Positions 35,518 to 46,411 of a stretch of DNA of 64,000 bases are shown here, piece after piece (position 1 is the stretch's first letter; each line of letters starts with the position of its first letter). The DNA is taken from assembly GCA_937922675.1 (NCBI GenBank), contig CALAJN010000002.1, positions 62,001 through 126,000 of the forward strand, read 5' to 3'. The DNA is from an uncultured Granulosicoccaceae bacterium. Lineage in GTDB: Bacteria > Pseudomonadota > Gammaproteobacteria > Granulosicoccales > Granulosicoccaceae. A model generated the notes under the pieces. That model did not search any database. It was given only the letters and a program-made list of their open reading frames with translations, and was not told where the DNA came from. A program made the position numbers and the translations under genes.

Positions 35518-36207
35518 TCAGTAATCAAACAGACGCGCAAACCGTTCGTGTGCACCATCGGTATAGTGATCGAGGAGTGCGCTGTAGGCTTGCCGGGTGA
35601 TTGTGGTCGCGCCGAGGGACAGCAGGTGGTCGTTTTCCAGCTGGCAGTCGATGACGTGATGGCGTCCGGTGCCAACCAGATGGGCAAGGGCGACCTTGGA
35701 GGCATCACTGGCGCGCGCGAACATCGACTCACCGATAAACACTCGGCCGAGTTCGATACCGTACAGGCCACCAACCAGGGTGTCGTCTTGCCAGACTTCA
35801 ACTGAGGTTGCGGCACCGACGGCTGCAAGCTCGCTGTAGGCGTCGAGCATAGCCAAGGTAATCCAGGTGCCGCTCGAACCGGCACGAGGTGCGCCGCACT
35901 GTTGCATGACATCGCGAAAGGCTGCGTTCTCTGTGACTCGATAGCGGCCGGACCGCAGGGTCTTGCGAAGACTGCGCGAGATTTTCAGCTCCTCGGGCCA
36001 GATCACGCAGCGTGGATCCGGTGACCACCATAGAATAGGCTCCCCTTCCTCGTACCAGGGAAACACACCGTGGCGGTAGGCACTGAGCAGGCGGCGCGGC
36101 GCCAGATTGCCGCCAGCCATCAACAGACCATTGGGCTCTGATAGCGCCTCGGCGACATCAGGAAAGGGTGTTGTGTGGTCGGTGGGAGCGAGGAAAGCAA
36201 TAGGCAC
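35518..36207 (-). CDS. aat: Leucyl/phenylalanyl-tRNA--protein transferase
   Basis: N-end rule enzyme that adds Leu or Phe to proteins with N-terminal Arg or Lys, marking them for ClpAP. The 229 residues include the family segments PNGLLMAGGNLAPRRLLSAY, GVFPWYEEGEPILWWSPDPR and VEVWQDDTLVGGLYGIELG, then FIGESMFARASDASKVALAHL. GTG start at 36207 with AAGG about 9 bases upstream. It lies 41 bp downstream of the FemAB-like gene in the same direction, a common pairing with arginyl-transferase or GNAT-type genes. Confidence 0.95.
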   Translation of the reverse strand: MPIAFLAPTDHTTPFPDVAEALSEPNGLLMAGGNLAPRRLLSAYRHGVFPWYEEGEPILWWSPDPRCVIWPEELKISRSLRKTLRSGRYRVTENAAFRDVMQQCGAPRAGSSGTWITLAMLDAYSELAAVGAATSVEVWQDDTLVGGLYGIELGRVFIGESMFARASDASKVALAHLVGTGRHHVIDCQLENDHLLSLGATTITRQAYSALLDHYTDGAHERFARLFDY

Positions 36208-36248
36208 GAGTAGACCTTCTTCTGGTGCGCGGCCCGGATGAGCCTGGC

Positions 36249-37466
36249 TCAGGTAAGGGTCACATCTTGTCGGAACGGTAGCAAATCGGTCAGGCCACTG
36301 CAGCGCTGCTGAACAAACGGGCGTTCCTCCTTGAGAAAGTTTTCTATTGCGTCGCGAAAACCGGAGTGAAATACCGCATGCGCTGACCGGGTCAGTGTGG
36401 GCTGAAATCCACGCGTGATCTTGTGCTCGCCCTGGGCACCTGGTTCAAAGTGCTGGATGCCGTGTTCAATACAGTGCTCGATGCCCTGGTAGTAGCAGGC
36501 CTCGAAATGCAAACTGTGGTACTCACGACGACAGCCCCAGTAGCGCCCATAAAGCGTATCGCCTCCTTGAAACATGACCGAGCAGGCCACGGGGCGATCA
36601 GGTGTTTCATCGCTTGGGTCATAGGCAAACACAATCAAGGTGTGCGTCCCGAAGGTTGCTCCCATGCTTTTGAAAAACGCCAGGGTCAGCGATGGATTTC
36701 CCCACTTGCGGTCAAACGTCGAGCAGTAGAAACGGTGCACGTCGGCCCACTCATCCTCTGACAAGGACTCGCCAAAGCGACGCTCAAGGCGCAGGCCAGC
36801 ATCGCTGACGTGGCGTCTTTCGCGCTTCAAGGTCTTGCGACGCCTGGAGGTACAGGCGGCTAGAAAATCATCAAAACTTGCATAGTCGGCATTGCTCCAG
36901 TGGTATTGGCAATCGATGCGCGCCAGATGCAGCGCATTGTCGCCGTCACACAGCAGGGTCTGCTCGCGTTCGCTGACAAACAGGTGATGAACGCTCGATA
37001 AGGATTCGCTGTCGGCAAACTGCAATATCGCACGCGATAACAAGCGCGCTACAGGCTCCCATGGCTGGTCTTCGCGGACCAACAGGCGCGGGCCGGTCGC
37101 AGGGGTGAACGGGATGCCGACGACCAGCTTGGGGTAGTAGGGCTCATCGTGTCTCTGATAGGCATCGGCCCAGGCCCAGTCGAAGACGAATTCGCCGTAG
37201 CTGTTGGTCTTGATATAGGCCGCTGCACCGCCAATCAGCTCCTTGTTCTCGAACAGCAGAAAGTAGCGCGGATACCAACCTGTGACCTCACCCAGACAGC
37301 CCGTTGCCTCGAGTGAATGCAGGAACTCGAAGCGCAGGAAAGGATTGCCGTCCTGATTCAGCGCGTTCCAGTCAGTCGCCGCGACGTCGCCAAGCGAGCC
37401 GCGGACCTCGATTTGCACGCCGTCCGTCGGATAGCTGTCAGTCTCGTTGCTGTTTTCGTCGTCCAC
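36249..37466 (-). CDS. FemAB-like/GNAT-fold acyltransferase (PF04339, DUF482-type)
   Basis: A 405-residue member of the family annotated as peptidoglycan-biosynthesis-like or GNAT N-acyltransferase. Typical features: FLRFEFLHSLEATGCLGEVTGW at the N-terminus, LIGGAAAYIKTNSYGEFVFDW, and a second half with LYGRYWGCRREYHSLHFEACYYQG and HFEPGAQGEHKITRGFQPT. The true substrate is unknown. GTG start at 37466. It sits between trxB (18 bp) and aat (41 bp), all on the minus strand. Confidence 0.88.
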   Translation of the reverse strand: MDDENSNETDSYPTDGVQIEVRGSLGDVAATDWNALNQDGNPFLRFEFLHSLEATGCLGEVTGWYPRYFLLFENKELIGGAAAYIKTNSYGEFVFDWAWADAYQRHDEPYYPKLVVGIPFTPATGPRLLVREDQPWEPVARLLSRAILQFADSESLSSVHHLFVSEREQTLLCDGDNALHLARIDCQYHWSNADYASFDDFLAACTSRRRKTLKRERRHVSDAGLRLERRFGESLSEDEWADVHRFYCSTFDRKWGNPSLTLAFFKSMGATFGTHTLIVFAYDPSDETPDRPVACSVMFQGGDTLYGRYWGCRREYHSLHFEACYYQGIEHCIEHGIQHFEPGAQGEHKITRGFQPTLTRSAHAVFHSGFRDAIENFLKEERPFVQQRCSGLTDLLPFRQDVTLT

Positions 37467-37484
37467 CTCGTTCAGTACGCGGCC

Positions 37485-38510
<1,026 letters not shown>

Positions 38511-38545
38511 CTACACTTTAGTATTCTACCGGCCGTTCAGGCCCG

Positions 38546-38566
38546 CGCGAGTATGACTCGCGTTTT
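38546..38566 (+). promoter_or_regulatory. Terminator-like hairpin in the ftsK leader
   Basis: CGCGAG (38546-38551) pairs with CTCGCG (38557-38562) around TATGA and is followed by TTTT. No plus-strand gene precedes it (trxB is divergent), so if transcribed it would act in the ftsK leader as an attenuator, or be chance. The 6-bp stem is short. Confidence 0.4.
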
Positions 38567-38595
38567 CCCTTTCGCAACGCGACTCCGGCTCAGGT

Positions 38596-41500
38596 TTGGC
38601 TCAGGCAACCCGAAAACGACCCAAGGCAGCGGCCAAGAAGAAGGCGGCTGCACGCAAGAAGACCGCTGCTCGGTCCAGCACGCGCATTACCTCGCGCAAG
38701 GCAACCGCAACGCGCACGGCGACACCAAGGACGGCCAAGTCTGCGGCCAAATCTGCGGCCAAATCTGCGGCCAGGGCCACGGCTGGCGCTCGCACTGCAG
38801 CCCGGCCAGGTAGTCAGCGCAGACTCGCTACTGCCACGCTCGCCAACACGGTGGCGTTGGGGCAGATGGGGCGACTGCTCAAGGAAGTCGCTGCCATTGT
38901 CTGTCTCTTTGCAGCGCTCATCGGGGTACTGGCGCTGGTCAGCTTTCATATAGACGATCCGGGTTGGTCGCACACCGGTGACGGCGCATCCGTACGCAAC
39001 AGTGTGGGCCGGGCAGGCGCCTGGTTTGCCGACGTCGCCTTCTACCTGCTTGGGTACATGGCCTATCTGATACCGCTGATTGCGGCGGTGTCTGCCTGGA
39101 TGCTGTTTAGCGGGGAAAAAACGCAAAAGAGCGGTTATCAACCGTTCCTGTTTGTGCGTGTGATCGGTGTCGGTCTGATGCTCGCTGCAGCCAGCGGACT
39201 TGCTGACTTGCACTTCGCCGTACCCGATGGAGCCTTGCCGCGCGGCACCTTTGGCGGTGGCATTCTTGGCACCGCAGTCGCCTGGCGTCTGGTTGCCAAC
39301 TTTCAGCATCTGGGTACCACGTTGTTATTGCTTGCCGCCTTCTTTTGCTCGCTGACCCTGGCCTTTGGTACGTCCTGGTTGCAGCTGGTCGAATCCATCG
39401 GTGCATGGATGGGGCGTGCTGCCAACAAGTGTGTGGCGCTCTTTCGGGTTGACCCGGAGGCACAGGCGGAGAAACAGCGCCAGCGCGCGGCAGATGAAGT
39501 CCGGCGTGCTCGCTTTGCCGAGGCTGTGCCGGGCGCGACCGACGCCTTGTTGGCAGACACGGACGGTATAGCGATTGATGCCGATTCGCGTGGCGCTTCC
39601 GGTGGTGGCCTTCAATCGGTGTTTGAGCGTGTTGGCACAGGTCTGCGGCAACTGGTCCATGGACCTGACCTGCCCATCGGTACAGGCGTCGCATCAACAG
39701 GTGCAGCCGCGGCAGCCTTGTCACGCTCGCGCCACGACGGTCATGATGAGCTGATGTCTGCCTCGCTGGATGCAGCAGGGCGCGAGCTTGCCAGTAGCGG
39801 TGATGCTCCGATCGATCAGGTGTTCGGTGACGCAGTGGCGCAGGAACCTCGGGCCCCAAAGCCTGCTCAGAGGCGTCGGGTAGTTGATGACCTGGATCCG
39901 CCGTTTGATGTTGAACCAACAGCACCCGGCAGATCCAGCAAGGCCCGGGCGGAGCCTGGCCCCGAGAGCCTGACGCATACACCACCACCCGCTGCTGAAG
40001 ATGCACCGCAGCCGGTAGAGGATGTCGCTGCCCGCTCAAGGAAGATCGCGATCAAGCAGCGCGCCTATAACGACGAGCGCCAGGCCAAGCTGTATCTCGA
40101 TGTGCCTGACTCGGATCTACCTCCCTTGTCGTTGCTGGATGCACCGGAGCCACAGACCACGGGTTTTACCGAGGAGGAGCTGCGCGGACTGTCTCTCTTG
40201 CTCGAACAAAAGCTTGCCGAGTTCCGCATCAAGGTCGATGTGGTGGCGGTACAGCCCGGACCTGTGATCACACGCTTTGAAATGCAACTCGCGCCCGGTA
40301 TCAAAGCCAGCAAGGTCACGGGGTTGTCGCAGGACATTGCACGTTCCCTGTCCCTGGTGTCTGTTCGGGTGGTCGAAGTCATTGCCGGCAAAAGCACCAT
40401 CGGCATCGAAGTGCCCAATGAGCGTCGCGAGATCGTGCAGTTGTCAGAGATGCTGATGAGTGAGCAATACGCTCGTCAAACCTCGCCTTTGACGCTTGCG
40501 CTCGGCAAGGACATTTCGGGCCATTCGGTGACGGCTGACCTTGGAAAGATGCCCCACCTGCTGGTGGCGGGTACCACAGGATCCGGTAAATCGGTTGCGG
40601 TGAACTCGATGTTGATCAGCCTGCTGTACAAGGCAACCGCCAAGGATGTACGGCTGATTCTCATTGATCCGAAAATGCTCGAGTTGAACGTCTATGACGG
40701 CATACCGCACCTGCTCGCGCCGGTGGTCACGGACATGTCCGAGGCGGCCAATGCGCTTCGTTGGTGTGTGGGTGAGATGGAGCGTCGATACACGGTCATG
40801 GCGGAACTCAAAGTGCGCAATATTGCGGGCTACAACAAGAAGATTCAGGAAGCGATTGAACGTGGCGAGCCACTGACAGATCCCTTGTGGCAGGCCGAGT
40901 TGTCACTCGATCCCTCGGGCCCACCGCCCGAGCTTGAGCCGATGCCGCTTATCGTGGTCGTCGTCGATGAGTTTGCCGACATGATGATGCAGGTAGGCAA
41001 AAAAGCCGAAGAACTCATCGCTCGCATCGCGCAAAAGGCACGTGCGGCCGGTATTCACTTGATCCTTGCCACACAGCGACCGTCCGTGGATGTGATCACC
41101 GGTTTGATCAAGGCTAACGTTCCAACGCGTATCGCGTTTCAGGTGTCGACCAAGATCGACTCGCGCACCATTATCGATCAAGGTGGTGCCGAGACCCTGC
41201 TCGGTCATGGCGACATGCTGTATCAACCTCCCGGCGCATCGATAACACAACGGGTGCACGGTGCATTCGTGGATGACCATGAGGTGCTCGCTGTAGTGGC
41301 TCACATCAAGCAGACGGGTGAGCCGCAGTACATTGAAGCCATTCTGCAAGAGAACACCGCACCTATTCCTGGCATCTCCGGTGGCGAGGCTGCCGGTGAG
41401 GGCAACGAGTTGGATGCTCTCTATGACCAGGCCGTGGCAGTAGTGACCGAGTCTCGCCGCGCGTCAATCTCTTTTGTTCAGCGCAAGCTGAAGATCGGTT

Positions 41501-41601
41501 ACAACCGCGCGGCGCGGATGGTTGAGGACATGGAGGCGGCCGGTGTGGTAAGCCCTGATCACAATGGCAAGCGCGAGGTGCTCGCACCACCGCCTGTCTA
41601 G
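38596..41601 (+). CDS. ftsK: DNA translocase FtsK with basic Lys/Ala-rich N-terminal extension
   Basis: Septum-anchored ATPase that pumps chromosomal DNA and drives dimer resolution at division; 1001 residues. The order is a Lys/Ala/Arg-rich N-terminal tail (1-75, histone H1-like), four membrane segments (about 95-275), a linker (about 280-500), the alpha-beta motor with Walker [16 protein letters not shown] and Walker [15 protein letters not shown], and the DNA-reading gamma winged helix ([19 protein letters not shown]). TTG start at 38596; an ATG at codon 91 (38866) would omit the tail and is the alternative. In many relatives lolA follows directly; here a metabolic block intervenes. Confidence 0.94.
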   Translation: MAQATRKRPKAAAKKKAAARKKTAARSSTRITSRKATATRTATPRTAKSAAKSAAKSAARATAGARTAARPGSQRRLATATLANTVALGQMGRLLKEVAAIVCLFAALIGVLALVSFHIDDPGWSHTGDGASVRNSVGRAGAWFADVAFYLLGYMAYLIPLIAAVSAWMLFSGEKTQKSGYQPFLFVRVIGVGLMLAAASGLADLHFAVPDGALPRGTFGGGILGTAVAWRLVANFQHLGTTLLLLAAFFCSLTLAFGTSWLQLVESIGAWMGRAANKCVALFRVDPEAQAEKQRQRAADEVRRARFAEAVPGATDALLADTDGIAIDADSRGASGGGLQSVFERVGTGLRQLVHGPDLPIGTGVASTGAAAAALSRSRHDGHDELMSASLDAAGRELASSGDAPIDQVFGDAVAQEPRAPKPAQRRRVVDDLDPPFDVEPTAPGRSSKARAEPGPESLTHTPPPAAEDAPQPVEDVAARSRKIAIKQRAYNDERQAKLYLDVPDSDLPPLSLLDAPEPQTTGFTEEELRGLSLLLEQKLAEFRIKVDVVAVQPGPVITRFEMQLAPGIKASKVTGLSQDIARSLSLVSVRVVEVIAGKSTIGIEVPNERREIVQLSEMLMSEQYARQTSPLTLALGKDISGHSVTADLGKMPHLLVAGTTGSGKSVAVNSMLISLLYKATAKDVRLILIDPKMLELNVYDGIPHLLAPVVTDMSEAANALRWCVGEMERRYTVMAELKVRNIAGYNKKIQEAIERGEPLTDPLWQAELSLDPSGPPPELEPMPLIVVVVDEFADMMMQVGKKAEELIARIAQKARAAGIHLILATQRPSVDVITGLIKANVPTRIAFQVSTKIDSRTIIDQGGAETLLGHGDMLYQPPGASITQRVHGAFVDDHEVLAVVAHIKQTGEPQYIEAILQENTAPIPGISGGEAAGEGNELDALYDQAVAVVTESRRASISFVQRKLKIGYNRAARMVEDMEAAGVVSPDHNGKREVLAPPPV
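38734..38769. repeat. Three tandem 12-bp units in the ftsK 5' region
   Basis: GCCAAATCTGCG-type units at 38734, 38746 and 38758 (the first has one change) encode AKSA repeats in the basic N-terminal tail of FtsK. They could expand or contract in frame. Confidence 0.85.
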
Positions 41602-41613
41602 GTCACAAGCGCG

Positions 41614-42375
41614 CTACCCGTAGGCGGTCAGCCATTGCAAGGTCGGCTCGGTGGCGCCTCGGGGTTTGTACTCAGCACCCAGTGGCATTGAGTAGCCAAT
41701 CTCGTCGATGATTGCGAATACGTGCGCGTAGTTGAGTTCTCCATGATCCGGGGCACCGCGGTCGGGCACGCTTGCGAATTGCACATGCCCGATGCTTTCC
41801 TGCAGGCGCTCCAGGCGGTTGCCGACATCGCCCTCCATCAATTGCACGTGATAGCAATCGAACATCAGCTTCACATTGCTTGCAGCGACCTCACCAATGA
41901 TCTCCATGGCCTGGTCGGTAGTCTGTAGAAAATAGCCGGGGGCGTCGTAGTGGTTGAGCGGTTCGATCAACACCGTGATGTTGGCGGCTGACGCCCTGGT
42001 GCAAGCGTATTTCAGGTTCTCGACGAACGTCTTGTGAGCACTTTCACCACGAGCAAAGCCTGCCATCACATGAACATTTCGTGCGCCAATAGCCTCGGCA
42101 TAGCTCACCGCCTGATCGATGGCTGCACGCGCCTCGGTGGCGCGGTCGGGCAGGGCAGCCAGCCCGTTGTCACCGGCCTCCACGTCGCCGCGATTCGTGT
42201 TCAGTCCCAGCATGAGCATGCCGGTTTCACTGAGCGCGGTGTTGACCTCGGCCGGGTCAAACGCATAAGGCCAATGACACTCGACAGCAGCAAAACCTGC
42301 TTTGCCGGCCGCGCGAATCGCCTCGGGTAGAGGTAACTCTGTCCAGAGAAAACCAAGGTTGGCCGAAAATTGCAT
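41614..42375 (-). CDS. otnI: 2-oxo-tetronate isomerase (hydroxypyruvate isomerase family)
   Basis: TIM-barrel isomerase expected to interconvert 2-oxo- and 3-oxo-tetronate in D-erythronate or L-threonate breakdown. The 253 residues carry Hyi/OtnI features: FSANLGFLWTELPLPEAIRAA, VECHWPYAF, GLNTNRGD, VLIEPLNHYDAPGYFL, LMFDCYHVQLMEGD and YKPRG near the end. The ATG at 42375 overlaps the otnC stop (TGATG). It is the last gene of the ltnD-otnK-otnC-otnI operon. True hydroxypyruvate isomerase is the alternative, but the neighbours favour the tetronate role. Confidence 0.9.
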   Translation of the reverse strand: MQFSANLGFLWTELPLPEAIRAAGKAGFAAVECHWPYAFDPAEVNTALSETGMLMLGLNTNRGDVEAGDNGLAALPDRATEARAAIDQAVSYAEAIGARNVHVMAGFARGESAHKTFVENLKYACTRASAANITVLIEPLNHYDAPGYFLQTTDQAMEIIGEVAASNVKLMFDCYHVQLMEGDVGNRLERLQESIGHVQFASVPDRGAPDHGELNYAHVFAIIDEIGYSMPLGAEYKPRGATEPTLQWLTAYG

Positions 42376-43019
42376 CAGTCGTTCCACTCCACATTAAAGT
42401 GCGTTACCAGGTCTTGTACTTGTGTCTCATCAAGCATTCTTGCAGGCAAACCGCGCATCAACATGGCCAGGCGTGCGGTGTCCTCCAGTTCCTCGATCGC
42501 GTTGCAGGCCGCCTCGACATCCTTGCCTGCTACAACGGGCCCGTGATTGGCAAGCATCACAGCAGAGCGTTTGCCAGCGAGTCCTCGCAGTGCCTTGCCG
42601 GCAGCCGGGTCGCCCGGCCGATAGAAAGGTAGCAACTTGACCTTGCCGAGTTTCATGATGGCGTAGGGAGTCATGGGCGGTAGAAAATTATCGGCATCTA
42701 CCTCAGGCATCATGGACCAGGCCACCGAGTGACAGGAATGCAGATGGACAACCGCTCCTGCGGTACTGCGTGTGTCGTAGAAAGCTGCGTGCAAGGGCAT
42801 TTCCTTGGTGGGTGGGTCGCCGTCGACAAGTACGCCATTGACATCGAAGTGCGACAGTCTGGCAGGGTCGAGTCTTCCAAAACTCGTGCCTGTGGGAGAG
42901 ACCAGCAAACCGCCGTCTGCTGTTCGAGCAGAGATATTGCCTGTGCTTCCGCCGGTCAAGCCGCGATCAAACATGGACTTTGCCAGCAGGCATATCTGTT
43001 CGCGCAGGGCTGTGCTCAT
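42375..43019 (-). CDS. otnC: 3-oxo-tetronate 4-phosphate decarboxylase (class II aldolase family)
   Basis: Metal-dependent class II aldolase-fold enzyme that converts 3-oxo-tetronate 4-phosphate to dihydroxyacetone phosphate and CO2. The 214 residues show TGGSTGNISARTADG, SPTGTSFGRLDP and the zinc histidines in VVHLHSCHSVAWS, and LLPFYRPGDPA and MLANHGPVVAGKDVEAA. It lies 22 bp after otnK and overlaps otnI. Among aldolase-family proteins, the pairing with an OtnK kinase makes this assignment specific. Confidence 0.92.
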   Translation of the reverse strand: MSTALREQICLLAKSMFDRGLTGGSTGNISARTADGGLLVSPTGTSFGRLDPARLSHFDVNGVLVDGDPPTKEMPLHAAFYDTRSTAGAVVHLHSCHSVAWSMMPEVDADNFLPPMTPYAIMKLGKVKLLPFYRPGDPAAGKALRGLAGKRSAVMLANHGPVVAGKDVEAACNAIEELEDTARLAMLMRGLPARMLDETQVQDLVTHFNVEWND

Positions 43020-43041
43020 TGTCGTAGGCTCGTGCTTTGAC

Positions 43042-44286
43042 TCATGTACGTGCGCCGCTCAAAATGCTTGAGGCCTTCTCAAAAAAATCATGACTGCCGA
43101 AATTTCCAGACTTCAATGACAATACAAGTTTGTCACTTGCACGCAAGGCCGGGACGCCCGGGCTTATCTCGGGGCCTATCTCGAGCTGCTTTAGCGACAA
43201 ACCCGCAACCACCGCGCTCGAGGTTTCACCACCGGCGGTCAGTAGTTTGCGAACTCCGGCAGCGGTAACCAATCGCGCGACCTCGGCAAAGAACTGCTCG
43301 ATGACTTCAGCGCTTTTCTCACGGCCATAACGTTGCTGTGCGGCTTTCACCACTGCTGGCTCGGCCGAGCTGTAGATCAGCGGTATGCCTTCCTTCTGGA
43401 TCGCCCATTCAGCGGCTTTTTCGGCGGTGTGTGAGCCGTCAAAAAGGCTGTCTGCTGAAATTTCAAGTAGAGGGTGATTCTTGCTGTGATGTTCTATCTG
43501 TCCACGTGTAGCCGTCGAACACGAGCCTGACAACACCACACAGGTGCCACTCTCGCCCTTCCAGCGCGTACCGGATTGCGCGGTAATACCGAAGTTTGCG
43601 GGCAGTCCGAGTGCGGCACCCGACCCACCTGTGACCAATGCCATGCCCTTGGCGGCACGGCCGATCTCCAACAGATCCTGATCTCGCATTGCATCCACCA
43701 CAATCAATCGCTTGCCCGCAGCAGTTTCGCCAGCCAGTGCATGGCGAATCTGATCGGCCCCCGACAGCACAGTCGATGCATCCACATGACCGACCGGGCC
43801 CGTGGATTGCGCTGCGAGAACGCGACGGATATCGGCATCTTGCATCGGGGTCAGTGGGTGGTCCTGCATACCGCTTTCATTAAGCAGCACGTCATTGACA
43901 AACAGATGACCTTGATAGATCGACCGTCCGGTGCCCGGGAACGCCGGGCAGACAATGACCGTCTTGGCCGCCAGCCTGTCTGCCAAAGCCTCCGAGACAG
44001 GGCCGATATTGCCTTTTGCTGTGCTGTCAAAGGTTGAACAGTACTTGAAGTAGATCTGCTCGCATCCCTGCGCGAGCAGCCAGTCAAGGGCTGCCAGGGA
44101 TTGCGCAACGGCATCTGCAGCGGCTATGGAGCGAGTCTTCAGTGCGACAACGCCAGCCTGCACAGCGTCATTGGCAGGTTGGTCCGGCACGCCGCTGTAC
44201 TGCACAACGTGCATGCCCTCCTTGGCCAGGGTGTTGGCAAGGTCACTGGAGCCTGTAAAGTCATCTCCTATACAGCCGAGCAGCAT
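43042..44286 (-). CDS. otnK: 3-oxo-tetronate kinase (four-carbon acid sugar kinase, DUF1537)
   Basis: ATP-dependent kinase phosphorylating 3-oxo-tetronate at C4. The 414-residue product has both DUF1537 domains: N-terminal substrate domain (GCIGDDFTGSSDLANTLAKEG, YFKYCSTFDSTAKGNIGPV, CPAFPGTGRSIYQGHLFVN) and C-terminal nucleotide domain (VLSGSCSTATRGQIEHH, then LLTAGGETSSAVV). The ATG overlaps the ltnD stop (TGATG), so translation is coupled. This kinase type defines the OtnK/DtnK pathway described for erythronate and threonate. Confidence 0.93.
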   Translation of the reverse strand: MLLGCIGDDFTGSSDLANTLAKEGMHVVQYSGVPDQPANDAVQAGVVALKTRSIAAADAVAQSLAALDWLLAQGCEQIYFKYCSTFDSTAKGNIGPVSEALADRLAAKTVIVCPAFPGTGRSIYQGHLFVNDVLLNESGMQDHPLTPMQDADIRRVLAAQSTGPVGHVDASTVLSGADQIRHALAGETAAGKRLIVVDAMRDQDLLEIGRAAKGMALVTGGSGAALGLPANFGITAQSGTRWKGESGTCVVLSGSCSTATRGQIEHHSKNHPLLEISADSLFDGSHTAEKAAEWAIQKEGIPLIYSSAEPAVVKAAQQRYGREKSAEVIEQFFAEVARLVTAAGVRKLLTAGGETSSAVVAGLSLKQLEIGPEISPGVPALRASDKLVLSLKSGNFGSHDFFEKASSILSGART

Positions 44287-45185
44287 CAGGCATCTCCAGG
44301 TAGGGTCAGGCCAGCGTTACGCGCATAAACCTTTGCAACTGCCGCGTCGTCTTCTGCACCGAGGCCTGATCCGGAGGCGGCCAGAAACTGTTGTAATGCC
44401 GCGGCTGTGAGGGGCGCCCCAAAACGTGCTGATTTGGCGATATCGAGAACGATGCCAAGGTCCTTCGGCCAGATGTCGACCGAAGAACGCGGGCTGTAGT
44501 CACCCTCGACAATGTGCGGTGCACGGTTTTCCAGCATCCAGCTCGTGCCGGCGCACTGGCTGATGACTTCGAGGAACTTGTCAGGCTTCACACCCTGGGT
44601 CATACCGAATGTCAGCGCTTCTGCCATGGCCGCTATATGCACTCCCGCGAGCAGTTGATTGACCGCCTTCATGGCAGAGCCAGCACCAACCTCGTCGCCC
44701 AGGTTGAAAACCGTTTGAGCCATGGCATCGAGGGCAGGGCTTGCGCCATCAAACGCTGCTGCAGCGCCCGAGGCCATCACGCTCAATTGTCCATCAGCAG
44801 CCTTCGCAGCACCGCCAGAAATGGGTGCGTCGAGATAGTGCAGGCCGAGGGCCTCGCAGCGCGCTGCCATTTCCCTGGCGAAAGCCGGTGCGACGGTGGC
44901 ACAGGCGATGATGGTGGCACCTTTTGCAAGCTGTTCTGCCCAGCCGTCGCTACCGAACAGCACCTGCTCGACTTGCGCCGCGTTGAGAACGACCAACACC
45001 AGGCAGTCGCAGCGCGCTGCCGCCTCGCCTTGCGATTCGGTTTGCCCGCCCTCGGCCGCGAAGCGTGCGCTTGTTTCAGGGTTGATATCAAAGCCCTGTA
45101 CCACATGCCCGGCGCGCAGCAGAGACTGAGCCATGCCATAGCCCATTGATCCGAGACCGACGACGGAGGTGCGTTGAGTGGCCAT
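44286..45185 (-). CDS. ltnD: L-threonate/tetronate dehydrogenase (3-hydroxyisobutyrate dehydrogenase family)
   Basis: Beta-hydroxyacid dehydrogenase predicted to oxidise L-threonate (C2) to 2-oxo-tetronate, the first step feeding OtnI, OtnK and OtnC. The 299 residues show the NAD motif VVGLGSMGYGMAQSLL, the substrate segment DAPISGGAAKAADG and the catalytic lysine region SAMKAVNQLLAGVHIAAMAEA. The ATG at 45185 fits the family start; the frame is open upstream but without resemblance. First gene of the operon; 205 bp divergent from an ABC importer. Substrate rests on gene context. Confidence 0.9.
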   Translation of the reverse strand: MATQRTSVVGLGSMGYGMAQSLLRAGHVVQGFDINPETSARFAAEGGQTESQGEAAARCDCLVLVVLNAAQVEQVLFGSDGWAEQLAKGATIIACATVAPAFAREMAARCEALGLHYLDAPISGGAAKAADGQLSVMASGAAAAFDGASPALDAMAQTVFNLGDEVGAGSAMKAVNQLLAGVHIAAMAEALTFGMTQGVKPDKFLEVISQCAGTSWMLENRAPHIVEGDYSPRSSVDIWPKDLGIVLDIAKSARFGAPLTAAALQQFLAASGSGLGAEDDAAVAKVYARNAGLTLPGDA

Positions 45186-45390
45186 ACTGGAGTCGGTGAG
45201 TTGCGCGTGATGTGCTTGAGCCCACATCGTAACAGGGCGACTTCGGGTGCCGTATCGGCTGATCATCGAATAATTCTTTGTGTCCGTGGCTTGTGCCGTC
45301 AGGTCATGCCCCAATGACGTTCGGGGTCTGTCCAAGTGCTTGTCGGCGAGATAGACTTTTGCCCACTTGACACAATTGGAGCTCACATCG

Positions 45391-46392
45391 ATGTTTTTGA
45401 GATCACTGCTTGCCGCCGGCGGCCTGTTTGCTGCAGTCACGGCTCACGCGGCCACCGACATGCCCTTCGCGCTGGACTGGAAGTTTGAGGGTCCCTCGGC
45501 CCCGTTCTTCATGGCCATTGACGAAGGCTTTTTTGCAGAGTCTGATCTGAACGTCGAGATTACCGCGGGCTCAGGCTCCCTCGACGCCATACCGAAGGTC
45601 GCCACTGGCGCGTTCCCGGTCGGGTTTGCCGATATCAATTCCCTGGTTCGCTTTCTCGACCAGAATCCCGGCGCACCTGTCACGGCGGTGATGATGGTGT
45701 ACGACAAGCCACCGTTCGCCATTGTCGGGCGCAAGAGTCTTGGGGTTTCGGCGCCCGCGGATCTGGAGGGCAAGGTACTCGGTGCACCGCCACCAGATGG
45801 TGCTTGGGCGCAGTTTCCGATCTTTGCTGCCGAAACCGGGATCGATGTGGATGCGATAACGGTAGAGCCTGTTGGCTTCCCGACGCGCGAGCCGATGCTG
45901 GCAGAGGGCAATGTTGCCGCTGTCACCGGCTTCTCGTTCTCCTCATTCTTGAACCTGGTGCGTCTTGGGGTGCCCGAAGACGACATCTCCACTATCCTGA
46001 TGGCCGACCACGGGGTGGATCTCTACGGCAATGCCATCATCGTCAATACCGACTTCGCGCAAGCCAATCCGGATGCGGTAAAGGCGTTTCTGGCAGCGGT
46101 TGGCAAGGGCTGGGCTGCGGCTATCAGTGACCCTGAAAGCGCCACCAAGAGTCTGATGGAGCGCAACCCGGCAGCCGATGCCGAGCTTGAGCAGCGTCGC
46201 TTGCAACTCGCCATCGACGCCAATGTGGTCACCGAGTACACGACGGCCAACGGCATGGGCGGTATTGATGCTGATCGTCTGGCCAATGCCATTGAGCAAA
46301 TTCGCCTGACCTACGAGTTCCAGAACGAGCCCGATGCGGGATTGTATTTCACTGATACCTTCCTGCCGGAAGGTGGATTTGCTCTGCCCTGA
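45391..46392 (+). CDS. NitT/TauT-family ABC transporter substrate-binding protein
   Basis: Periplasmic binding protein of 333 residues (NMT1/THI5/SsuA-like). A signal peptide ends at VTAHAATD; the mature part begins MPFALDWKFEGPSAPFFMAIDEGFF, i.e. the family's opening over about 25 residues, then GSLDAIPKVATGAFPVGFAD and APPPDGAWAQFPIFA. The ATG at 45391 has a GGAG about 10 bases upstream. The ligand is not evident: relatives bind nitrate, sulfonates or the thiamine pyrimidine. Its position opposite the threonate operon suggests a possible sugar-acid or related anion. Confidence 0.9.
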   Translation: MFLRSLLAAGGLFAAVTAHAATDMPFALDWKFEGPSAPFFMAIDEGFFAESDLNVEITAGSGSLDAIPKVATGAFPVGFADINSLVRFLDQNPGAPVTAVMMVYDKPPFAIVGRKSLGVSAPADLEGKVLGAPPPDGAWAQFPIFAAETGIDVDAITVEPVGFPTREPMLAEGNVAAVTGFSFSSFLNLVRLGVPEDDISTILMADHGVDLYGNAIIVNTDFAQANPDAVKAFLAAVGKGWAAAISDPESATKSLMERNPAADAELEQRRLQLAIDANVVTEYTTANGMGGIDADRLANAIEQIRLTYEFQNEPDAGLYFTDTFLPEGGFALP

Positions 46393-46411
46393 TTGCCTGG
46401 CGCCTGCGTCC

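Noticed and set aside
39107-40039. 310-codon open frame antisense to ftsK
   Set aside because: Arg/Pro/His-rich shadow over the FtsK linker; no motif.
45367-45372. TTGACA hexamer before the binding-protein gene as a -35 element
   Set aside because: Only about 20 bp upstream of the ATG, leaving no room for a -10 and a leader.
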